The translations under genes and the position numbers were made by a program. This document shows positions 27,698 through 35,411 of a DNA stretch of 63,726 nucleotides, one piece after another (the stretch's first letter is position 1; each line of letters opens with the position of its first letter). Origin of the DNA: Pseudomonadota bacterium. GTDB taxonomy: Bacteria > Campylobacterota > Campylobacteria > Campylobacterales > Sulfurospirillaceae. The notes below the pieces were generated by a model. It was not told the origin of the DNA. It did not search any database and saw nothing but the letters and a program-made list of their open reading frames with translations. The stretch lies in NCBI GenBank assembly GCA_017860615.1, contig JAGDMU010000019.1, positions 1 to 63,726 of the forward strand, in the 5' to 3' direction.

Positions 27698-29830
27698 TTG
27701 AAGATTCCGAAACGTTCGCCGAAATTTCTGTGCTGCGCTGTCCTGGGCGCCGCGCTGGCCCAGCTCGCCGTTGCCGAAAATCATGCGCTGCTGATCGGCG
27801 TCTCGAATTACCCCGCGCTCGACAAGAGCCTGCAGCTCGAAGGGCCGGCCAATGACGTGCAGTTGATGCGCGACCTGCTCAAGACGAGCGGTTTCGCCGA
27901 GTCGCATATCCGCGTGCTCGCCGATAATGTTGCCGGCGCAGCCGCACAGCCGACGCGCGCGGCCATCCTCGGCGAACTGAGCGGCCTGGCCAACCAGGCC
28001 AAGAAAGGCGATTTCGTCTATCTGCAGTTCGGCGGTCACGGCACGCAGCAGCCTTCGCGACCGGGCAAGGTGCCGGTTGAAGCCGACGGACTCGACGAGC
28101 TGTTCCTGCCGCGCGACGTTGGCAAGTGGGACGGCGACGTCGGATCGGTCAAGAACGCGCTGGTCGACGAGGAGCTGGGGCAGGCCATCAGCTCGATTCG
28201 TGCCAAGGGCGCTTTTGTCTGGGCGGTCTTTGACAGCTGCCATTCGGGCAACGTCACGCGCGGCGGCGCTGGTCGCGACGGTGTGCGCGAGCGCCGCGCC
28301 AGCCCGCGGGCGCTCGGCGTTCCGCAGCAGGCGCTCGACGCCGCGCAGGCGGCTTCGATAAAGACGCGCGGCGGCGCGGCGGCGAGCGGCGAGGGCGGCG
28401 CGCTCAAAAGCGGCGCGCAGCAGGACGGGATGGGCGGCTTCGTCTATTTCTACGCCGCGCAGTCGAACGAAACGGCGCCCGAAATGCGCCTGCCTGACGG
28501 CGCCGCCGATCGCAAGCCCTACGGCGTGTTCACCTTTTCGCTGGCGCAAGTGATCGCGGCCAACCCCGGGATTTCGTATCGCCAGGCCGGCGAACGCGTG
28601 CTGCAACTCTACGCGGCGCGCAATACGCGCAACCCGACGCCCTTGTTCGAAGGGTCGGGGCTCGATGCGCCGCTCTTTGGGCAGCAGCCGGGTGACGTCG
28701 TTCGCCAATGGAAAGTGAGCGCCAAGGACGGCGAATTCGAGATTTCGGCAGGGGCCTTGCAGCAGTTCGGCGAGGGCGCCGTCTTTGCCGTCTTTCCGAA
28801 CGCTGCAGCCAAGTCAGCCGAGACGATCGGAACGCTCGTCGCGCGCCAGGTCGAGGTCACGCGCAGCACGCTGACGGCGCAGGCCCGCGACGGTAAACCG
28901 GCGCTCAAGGCCGAGAGTCTGCCACGCGACGCGACGGTACGGCTGGTCGATCCGGCGCTCAAGCTCTCGCTGCGCGTCGCGCTACCGGTCGACTTGCCGC
29001 CCGGCAATATCGCCAAAGTGCTCGACAAGCTCAAAGCGACGCCCGCTGCCGGGCTCGTCATCGACTGGGTCGCTGCCGGAGAAGCTGCCGACCTGCGCCT
29101 GGCGGTCGCCGATCAACGGCTCTGGCTGTTGCCGCCCGACGGCGCCTGGATCAGGACGGGGCCGGCAAAGACGCCGTCGATCGGTCTCGACAAATCGATC
29201 GACGAGTTGCAGCAGGTGCTCGGCGGCACCTTGCAGAAAGTCGCCAAGGTGAGCAACCTCACCCGCCTTTCGGGGCAGATGCTGTCCGGCCGCATCGCGA
29301 CGAAACTCGACCTGAGCGTCGAGGTCGTTCGTTCGGCGACCGGAAAGAAGGAGGAGATCGCCGGCGCGACGATTCCTCTGCTTGCCGCCGGCGACAAATT
29401 GCGCTTCGTGATCCGCAACAATCACTCGCAGCCGGTCGACCTGACGCTGCTTGGCGTCGATAGCCTCTACGGCATCGCTGCGCTCTATCCCTTGCCCAAC
29501 GAGGTCAACCGGCTCAATCCGCGCGACGTGCTGACGATCCCAGCGGCCAACGAGGCGCCGATCGAGCTCGACGGCCAGACCGAAGGGCAGGAAAGCATCG
29601 TGCTGATCGCGGTCGAGGCCAAACCGGCAAGCCCGACGTCGGACCTGCGCTTCCTCGAGCAGGAAGGCGTTCTGCGCGAACGCGGCGGCGCGGCCGGCGC
29701 TTCGACGATCGAAAGCCTGTTTGCCGACGCGCGCGACGGCGGTCAGCGAACGCGCGGCGCGATGCGCGGCGCGGCGCTCGACAGCACGACCATGCGCATC
29801 TTCAGCTATCGGGCGCAGGCCAAGCAGTGA
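27698..29830 (+). CDS. Exported caspase-like peptidase (C14 family)
   Basis: The 710-residue protein starts with a signal peptide (KFLCCAVLGAALAQLAVA). The caspase domain follows directly: NHALLIGVSNYPAL, catalytic His114 in FGGHGTQ, and catalytic Cys181 in FDSCHSG, then YFYAAQSNETAPE. The remainder (about 340-710) is a beta-rich extension with two segments similar in style to DUF4384 (GDKLRFVIRNNHSQPVDLTL, LYPLPNEVNRLNPRDVL). TTG 27698 is preferred because it begins the signal peptide and AAAAGGA lies just before it. It is the first effector-type gene of the sigma operon and probably acts in the periplasm. Confidence 0.85.
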   Translation: MKIPKRSPKFLCCAVLGAALAQLAVAENHALLIGVSNYPALDKSLQLEGPANDVQLMRDLLKTSGFAESHIRVLADNVAGAAAQPTRAAILGELSGLANQAKKGDFVYLQFGGHGTQQPSRPGKVPVEADGLDELFLPRDVGKWDGDVGSVKNALVDEELGQAISSIRAKGAFVWAVFDSCHSGNVTRGGAGRDGVRERRASPRALGVPQQALDAAQAASIKTRGGAAASGEGGALKSGAQQDGMGGFVYFYAAQSNETAPEMRLPDGAADRKPYGVFTFSLAQVIAANPGISYRQAGERVLQLYAARNTRNPTPLFEGSGLDAPLFGQQPGDVVRQWKVSAKDGEFEISAGALQQFGEGAVFAVFPNAAAKSAETIGTLVARQVEVTRSTLTAQARDGKPALKAESLPRDATVRLVDPALKLSLRVALPVDLPPGNIAKVLDKLKATPAAGLVIDWVAAGEAADLRLAVADQRLWLLPPDGAWIRTGPAKTPSIGLDKSIDELQQVLGGTLQKVAKVSNLTRLSGQMLSGRIATKLDLSVEVVRSATGKKEEIAGATIPLLAAGDKLRFVIRNNHSQPVDLTLLGVDSLYGIAALYPLPNEVNRLNPRDVLTIPAANEAPIELDGQTEGQESIVLIAVEAKPASPTSDLRFLEQEGVLRERGGAAGASTIESLFADARDGGQRTRGAMRGAALDSTTMRIFSYRAQAKQ

Positions 29831-29918
29831 TGAGACATGCTGCCGATCTTGCTGCGCCTCTCCGGCTCGCCGATGGTCGCGTCCCAACGACCGCCAGCGG
29901 CAGAGTGGAAACCTTGCG

Positions 29919-32108
29919 TTGAAAACCCGTTTTTTGCGCTGGCTCGACGACTGGCCTGGCCGCACGCTGTTGGCGACGCTGCTCCTGCTGTCGTTCGCCC
30001 ACGCGCTGGCCTTGTGGGGCTTCTCGCTGGGTTTGCCGGCCGCGCCCTGGGGCGACGAGGCGCGTCATTGGGAACGCATCGTGTCCGAGGCGCTGCGCCT
30101 CGTCTGGCAACCCTGGCAGGCTCCGGCGCCGGACGCCGCGTGGCCGGCGCCGCTCGGGCGGCTGGTCGTTCCACTGGCCTTGTTCTGGCTTGGCGTCGAA
30201 GCGGCGGCGGTTGCCTTGCGTCGTCATTTACGCCGCCTGCTCGTCGCGCGTCGCGGCGGACACGCGGTAGTGCTCGGTTGCTGTCCAGTCTCGCTGGAAC
30301 TGGTTGCGGCCTGGCGGGGCGACGGCCGGCCGGTGCTGGTGCTGGCCGAGGACGATGGCGCGCGCGGCATCGTGCTGCACGCCGGCGCGGCGCATCTGTC
30401 AGGACATTGGAGCGACGAGCGTGCCTTGCGGCAAAGCGGCTTGGCGGGCGCCGAGATCGTCGCCTGCATCGCCGGCAGCGACAACGCCAACATCGACGCG
30501 GCAATCGGCCTGGCGCGCGTGGTCGGCGCGCAGCGCGACCGCTCCTTGCCGCCGCTGCAGTTGCTCGTCCACGTTGCCGACCCTTTCCTGCGCGCCAGCA
30601 TCGACGCGCAGATCGACCGCTTTGCGGCGCGCGAAGTCGTCGAGCTGCGTTTCTTCTCGGCGGCGCAGATCGCCGCACGACGCCTGCTGCGCGATTTTCC
30701 GCTCGACTTCTGGCAGGCGCCGAGTGAACCGCGGCTGTGGATCTTTGGCCTGACGCCGCTTGCCGAGGAACTGGCGCTCGCCGCGTTGCGCCTCGGCGTC
30801 TACCGTCAAGCGCGCCCGCCGGCGATGGCGCTGGTCGGTCCCGACGCCGAGCGATTTCGCGATTCGCTGCTGGCGCGTTGGCCCGGCGCCTGCGCGGTCG
30901 GACGGTTGGCCTTCGTCGCGGCGCCGATTGAACTCGGCGACCTCGCGCTCGAGCAGCTGCAGGCGCAGCTCGGCGAACCGAGCGGGATCTATTTTTGCCA
31001 CCACGACGACAACGCCAATCTGGCGGCAGCCTTGCATCTGCAGCATGCGTTCGCCGCCAAAGACCGGGTGCTGCCACCTTTGTACCTGCATTCGGTACAG
31101 CCGGGGCGCCACGACCTGCGCAGCGAACTGGGTGGCCACCCGTGGTTTCATCATTTCGGTGGCGCCGCCCAAATCGCCGCTGAAATCCTGCTCGGCGAGA
31201 AACTCGATGCGATGGCGGTGCGAATCCACGAGCACTACGTCAGCGAATCGCTCGAAAACGGCGAGCTTCTCGGCGCGCGTCGCTCGCTGCAGCATTGGCC
31301 GCTGCTGCCCGAAGACCTCAAGGACGACAACCGCTTTGTCGCCGACCACCATTTCGTCAAGGTGCGCGACAGCGCTTGCGCGCTGGTCAGCGGGTCTGGC
31401 GTGCCGGGCAGCCGGCCGTGGGACGAGGCGACGATCGAAGCGCTGGCGCGCGTCGAGCACGAACGCTGGATGATCCAGCGCCGGCTTACCGGCTGGCAGC
31501 AGGCGCCGTTGCGCGACGATGTGGCCAAGCGCCATCCCGACCTCGTCGCCTGGGAGGACCTCGGCGAGAGCCGGCGCGAACTCGATCGGAACGTCGTGCG
31601 CCAGGTTCCCGAGCTCTTTGCCGAGCTGGGTCTGTCGTTGTGCCGCCAGCAGCGCGTCCTGGTGCGTGGATCGCGCACCCCGTGGGCGTTTCCCGAAGCC
31701 TTCGAGCTGGCGGTCGATGGCCTGCTGGCCGAGGTATGCACAGCGCCGCCCGCAGCCGTCGTGTTCTGGATCGGCCTCGACAGCGCCTTCGTCTGGCGCG
31801 TCGCCGAACGCCTGCTCGCCGCGCAGTGCGGGCGCTTGGGAATCGTCATCGATGAACCGCTGCAGCGCGTTCTCGATCGACTGCCGAGCGCGGAAATCAG
31901 GTCGCGGGTGCTGAGCTTGCTGCGCCAGGCCGTCGGCGTGATTCGTCTGCCGCCGCAGGCGTCGGCCGCCGACTTCCTGTGTCCGGACACGGTGATCGAA
32001 CTTTCAATCGACGGCAGCGATCTGCCGCGGCAGGGAATCGACTGGATGATCGATGCCGCCGGTCGCGTGCTGATTCGACCGCAACGCTGTGCAGGAGACG
32101 ACCGATGA
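29919..32108 (+). CDS. Membrane protein with TrkA-N-like Rossmann regions and a RyR domain
   Basis: The 729-residue protein has two membrane helices (about 15-38 and 82-105). NAD-binding TrkA-N-like folds follow (HAVVLGCCPVSLELVAAW, GLAGAEIVACIAGSDNANID, and a second around LWIFGLTPLAEELAL). A ryanodine-receptor (RyR) domain lies at about 505-570: ARVEHERWMIQRRLTGWQ, KRHPDLVAWEDL, ELDRNVVRQVPEL. RyR domains bind small ligands in bacterial conflict proteins. TTG 29919 is used as start because the first helix begins there and GTGGAA precedes; upstream frame overlaps the caspase gene. The Rossmann glycine loop is altered (GCCPVS). Its stop overlaps the next start (ATGA). Confidence 0.8.
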   Translation: MKTRFLRWLDDWPGRTLLATLLLLSFAHALALWGFSLGLPAAPWGDEARHWERIVSEALRLVWQPWQAPAPDAAWPAPLGRLVVPLALFWLGVEAAAVALRRHLRRLLVARRGGHAVVLGCCPVSLELVAAWRGDGRPVLVLAEDDGARGIVLHAGAAHLSGHWSDERALRQSGLAGAEIVACIAGSDNANIDAAIGLARVVGAQRDRSLPPLQLLVHVADPFLRASIDAQIDRFAAREVVELRFFSAAQIAARRLLRDFPLDFWQAPSEPRLWIFGLTPLAEELALAALRLGVYRQARPPAMALVGPDAERFRDSLLARWPGACAVGRLAFVAAPIELGDLALEQLQAQLGEPSGIYFCHHDDNANLAAALHLQHAFAAKDRVLPPLYLHSVQPGRHDLRSELGGHPWFHHFGGAAQIAAEILLGEKLDAMAVRIHEHYVSESLENGELLGARRSLQHWPLLPEDLKDDNRFVADHHFVKVRDSACALVSGSGVPGSRPWDEATIEALARVEHERWMIQRRLTGWQQAPLRDDVAKRHPDLVAWEDLGESRRELDRNVVRQVPELFAELGLSLCRQQRVLVRGSRTPWAFPEAFELAVDGLLAEVCTAPPAAVVFWIGLDSAFVWRVAERLLAAQCGRLGIVIDEPLQRVLDRLPSAEIRSRVLSLLRQAVGVIRLPPQASAADFLCPDTVIELSIDGSDLPRQGIDWMIDAAGRVLIRPQRCAGDDR

Positions 32109-33703
32109 ACAAGCTTCTCGTCTTAAGCTTGTTGCTTGCCGCCAGGCTGGTCTGCGCGCAGACGCCGATGGCCGAGCGTCAGGCCGTTCGCGCCGCGGTC
32201 GCGGTCGATAGCGAGCGCAAGATCGCGTTGGTGATCGGCAACGGCGCTTACCGCAGCCAGCCGCTGCCCAACCCGCCGCTCGACGCCAAGGCGATGAGCG
32301 CGGCGCTGCAGAAACTCGGCTTCGAGACGACTTCGCTGGTCGACGCCGACCGCCTGACGATGGTTCGCGGGCTCGAGAATTTCCGCGGCAAGCTCAAGGG
32401 GGCCAACGTCGCGCTGGTTTATTTCGCCGGCCATGGCATCCAGATGGAAGGGCAGAATTATCTGATTCCGGTCGATGCCGACATGGAGCACGAAGACTCG
32501 GTGAAGTACAACACGGTGAGTCAGCAAAACGTCCTCGACGAACTCGAACGCGGCGGAACGCCGATCAAGATCGTCATCCTCGACGCCTGCCGCAACAACC
32601 CCTTTGAGCGCGGACGCGGCAATTCGGGCGGGCTCGCGGCGGCCAGCAATGCGGCACAGGGAACGCTGATCGCCTACGCCACGTCGCCGGGACGCGTCGC
32701 GCTCGACGGGCGTGCCGGCGAGAACGGCCTCTATACGACGCATCTTTTGCGCGCCTTGCAGACGCCGGGGCTGGGCATCGAGGAAGTGTTCAAGGCGACC
32801 CGCGTCAGCGTCGCCGAGGCCAGCCGCGGACGGCAAATCCCCTGGGAGACGACGTCGTTGACCGGCAACCTGACACTTTTGCCCGGCACACCGTCTACCC
32901 AGCACGAGGCATCGGTGGCGACGGCTTCGCTGGCCGTTGCCGGGGCGGCGCGTTCGGCCGGTCGTAGCGCTACGGTCGGATCGGTTTTCCGCGATTGTCC
33001 GCGTTGTCCCGAGATGTCGATCGTTCCGGCCGGGCGCTTCGTGATCGGATCGCCGGTGAGCGAAAGCGAACGTCAGGCCGGCGAGGGGCCGCAAAAATCG
33101 GTGACTATCGCCAGGCCGCTGGCGGTTGGGAGGTTTGAAGTGACTTTCGAAGAATGGGAAGCATGCCTGCTCGATGGCGGTTGCGACCGTTGGCCCAACG
33201 ACCGCGGCTGGGGACGCGGCCGGCGGCCGGTGATCGACGTCAGTTGGGAAGACGCGCAGCGCTATGTCGGCTGGCTTTCGCGCAAAACGCAGCGCAGCTA
33301 TCGACTGCTTTCTGAGGCCGAATGGGAGTACGCGGCGCGTGCCGGAACGACGAGCGCGCGGCCGTGGGGCGATGCGCTCGGTGCCCGGCAAGCGGTTTGC
33401 CGCGACTGCGCGACGCCCGGCAAGGGAACGCAGGAAGCCGGGACGACGCCGGCCAACGCCTGGCAGCTGCACGACATGCTCGGCAATGTCTGGGAGTGGA
33501 CTGCCGACTGCCAGAACAGCGGGCCAGCTTCGATTCCCGACAACGGCTCGGCCAACGCGCTCGGCGATTGTTCGCGGCGCGCCATTCGCGGCGGTTCCTG
33601 GGATAGCGCGGCGAAGGCCGTGCGTTCGGCGACGCGCGCCTTCTATCCGCTGAGCCGGCGCGAGGACAATATCGGTTTTCGCGTCGCCGCCGAGGTCGAC
33701 TGA
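32105..33703 (+). CDS. Exported caspase fused to a formylglycine-generating-enzyme-like (SUMF1) domain
   Basis: The 532-residue protein has a signal peptide (NKLLVLSLLLAARLVCAQ). The caspase domain (about 38-255) has His110 in FAGHGIQ and Cys162 in LDACRNNPF. A Ser/Ala-rich linker joins it to an FGE-sulfatase/SUMF1 fold at about 300-530: EMSIVPAGRFVIGS, RPVIDVSWEDAQRYVGWLS, LLSEAEWEYAARAG, WQLHDMLGNVWEW and RGGSWDSAAKAVRSA. The second domain may be a ligand- or substrate-binding module and not an active oxidase. Start overlaps the previous stop (ATGA 32105) and its stop overlaps the next start. Confidence 0.88.
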   Translation: MNKLLVLSLLLAARLVCAQTPMAERQAVRAAVAVDSERKIALVIGNGAYRSQPLPNPPLDAKAMSAALQKLGFETTSLVDADRLTMVRGLENFRGKLKGANVALVYFAGHGIQMEGQNYLIPVDADMEHEDSVKYNTVSQQNVLDELERGGTPIKIVILDACRNNPFERGRGNSGGLAAASNAAQGTLIAYATSPGRVALDGRAGENGLYTTHLLRALQTPGLGIEEVFKATRVSVAEASRGRQIPWETTSLTGNLTLLPGTPSTQHEASVATASLAVAGAARSAGRSATVGSVFRDCPRCPEMSIVPAGRFVIGSPVSESERQAGEGPQKSVTIARPLAVGRFEVTFEEWEACLLDGGCDRWPNDRGWGRGRRPVIDVSWEDAQRYVGWLSRKTQRSYRLLSEAEWEYAARAGTTSARPWGDALGARQAVCRDCATPGKGTQEAGTTPANAWQLHDMLGNVWEWTADCQNSGPASIPDNGSANALGDCSRRAIRGGSWDSAAKAVRSATRAFYPLSRREDNIGFRVAAEVD

Positions 33704-35136
33704 TGCGCGACGAACCTTCATGTACAGCAGACGGGAGTCAATTGAACACGCCCAACGAAACGACGATTCCGCCGGCGCTGGCCACGCTCGCAGCGCGCCT
33801 GGGGGCTGGCCGCCAGCCCTTGTATCGCGCGCTGGCCTACGTGCTGGCGTTGGCCGTCGCGGTGAGCGTGTCGCTGGTCGCCGTCGTCGGCTGTTTCGCT
33901 GCCGATCAGGCGGCGCGCAACGAACGATTGACGCGCGAAATCTCGTCGCTTGACCGGCAGCTCGGCGAACTGAAGCAGATCAAGGAGGTCTTGCAAATTA
34001 GCCTGGCGAAGATGCGCAGCATCGCGCAGTTGCAGCAGGGACGCAATTGGCCGGTGCTCGACCTCGGCGCGCTGTCGCGTGCGATTCCCCAAGGACTCCG
34101 GCTCGTCGAAATGGGCGTCGACGGCGGCACGCTGGTGCTGCGCGGCGAGGCTTCGTCGGCGGCGCGCGTTGCCGCGCTGATCAGAAATCTCGACGAGGCC
34201 CATTTCGGCAGCGTCAGACTGGTGCGCCTGGAAGCGGCGAGCGCTGGTGGAAATCGCGAAGGCGCCGTCGTCTTTGTCGTCGACATGACGCGCCGGCCTG
34301 TCGTGCCAGAGGCTTCGCCGGCGGCGACTGCGGCTGCCGCGGCGGCGCCATCGGCGGCGCCGCCTGACGATGAATCGCCTGGCGCGATCAGCGTGACGCT
34401 GATCGCCGCGCTGCTGGCCGGGTGCGCCGTGCTCTGGCGTTACCGCCGGGGTCGCCGGGCTGGCGCGGTGGCGACGCGCGAATGCGCTGCGGGCAGGCTG
34501 CTGTCGTCGCTTGCGCGCGTCGATTACGCTGATCCTGAGCGCTGGCCGCTCGCCGTTCGCCTCTTCTTTCTCGCTGAGGTCCTGGTGCTGGCGCTGGCCG
34601 CCGCCTGGTGGATCGTCGTGCTTCCGCAAATCGACGCGCTGCGCGAACAGGAGCAGGCGGAAAGCAGGCTCAAGGACGAATTCGTCGCCAAGACGAGGCA
34701 GCTTGCCGGCCGCGCGCTTTATTCGCAGCAGTTAAAAGAAGTCGACCAGGGTTTTGCGGCGCGCTTGAAACTACTCCCAGGCAGTTTCGACGACGCGAGT
34801 TTGTTGATCGAACTCAATCAGTCGGTGCTCGGGCGCGGCCTTTCGCTGCGGCGCATCAATCCGGTCGGCGAAGTGACGATCGGCGATTCGTACGCGACCC
34901 AGTCGTGGGCGGTCGAGCTGACCGGCGATTTCAACGATCTCGGCGCCTTCCTGGCCGACGTGGGCAAGCTCGGACGCCTGGTGACTTTCCCGAAGTACCG
35001 TCTGTCGACCGCGACGCGCGGCGATTCGGCCGTGCTTTTCGACGCAACGCTGGAAGTCTACCGCGAGCTGAGCGTCGATGAAGCGGCGCAGCAAAGGCGG
35101 GCGGCGCTAAAAAGCGCGACGAAGGAGGCGAGCTAG
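33703..35136 (+). CDS. PilN-PilO fusion protein of a type IV pilus-like inner-membrane platform
   Basis: This 477-residue protein joins two pilus alignment subunits. Residues 44-66 are a membrane helix, 70-100 a coiled coil and 104-197 a PilN-type ferredoxin-like domain (WPVLDLGALSRAIPQGLRL, LVLRGEASSAARVAALIRN). A second helix at 228-246 returns the chain to the cytoplasm. A third helix at 285-307, a coiled coil and a PilO-type domain (LNQSVLGRGLSLRRINP, VELTGDFNDLGAFLADVGKL) follow. The extra helix preserves the topology of both parents, so it is a functional fusion design. ATG 33703 overlaps the previous stop; TTG 33742 with GGGAG before it is an alternative. Confidence 0.82.
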   Translation: MRDEPSCTADGSQLNTPNETTIPPALATLAARLGAGRQPLYRALAYVLALAVAVSVSLVAVVGCFAADQAARNERLTREISSLDRQLGELKQIKEVLQISLAKMRSIAQLQQGRNWPVLDLGALSRAIPQGLRLVEMGVDGGTLVLRGEASSAARVAALIRNLDEAHFGSVRLVRLEAASAGGNREGAVVFVVDMTRRPVVPEASPAATAAAAAAPSAAPPDDESPGAISVTLIAALLAGCAVLWRYRRGRRAGAVATRECAAGRLLSSLARVDYADPERWPLAVRLFFLAEVLVLALAAAWWIVVLPQIDALREQEQAESRLKDEFVAKTRQLAGRALYSQQLKEVDQGFAARLKLLPGSFDDASLLIELNQSVLGRGLSLRRINPVGEVTIGDSYATQSWAVELTGDFNDLGAFLADVGKLGRLVTFPKYRLSTATRGDSAVLFDATLEVYRELSVDEAAQQRRAALKSATKEAS

Positions 35137-35138
35137 CC

Positions 35139-35411
35139 ATGCAGCCACAAGACAAACGCTGGTATCTCGGCCTCGGCGCCACCGCGCTCATCGTCTGCCT
35201 GCTCGCTAGCGCGGCGCTCGGCGCGTATCTGCTGGCGACGCTCGAGCGCGGCGAGATCGACGCGTGGATGCGGTCGGTCGGCGGCGAATTGGTCGCCAGG
35301 GTCGAGCCGCTTCCCGAAACACGTGCGGCGCCGCAGCTTGGTTTCGTCGCTGCCGGACAATCGCCGTTTGCCCCCGAACTGCTGCGCTCGCCGCGCCAGA
35401 GCAGCCGGTGA
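35139..35411 (+). CDS. Small membrane protein, PilP-like stub
   Basis: The 90-residue protein has one membrane helix (ALIVCLLASAALGAYLLATL, about 15-34) and a short periplasmic tail containing AAGQSPFAPEL, like the PFxP-type linker that PilP or GspC uses to contact PilN/PilO. GAAGGAGG gives a strong ribosome-binding site. It follows the PilN-PilO fusion by 2 bases, exactly where PilP sits in ordinary pil operons. The beta domain of PilP that meets the secretin is missing, so the assignment is by position and topology. Confidence 0.6.
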   Translation: MQPQDKRWYLGLGATALIVCLLASAALGAYLLATLERGEIDAWMRSVGGELVARVEPLPETRAAPQLGFVAAGQSPFAPELLRSPRQSSR

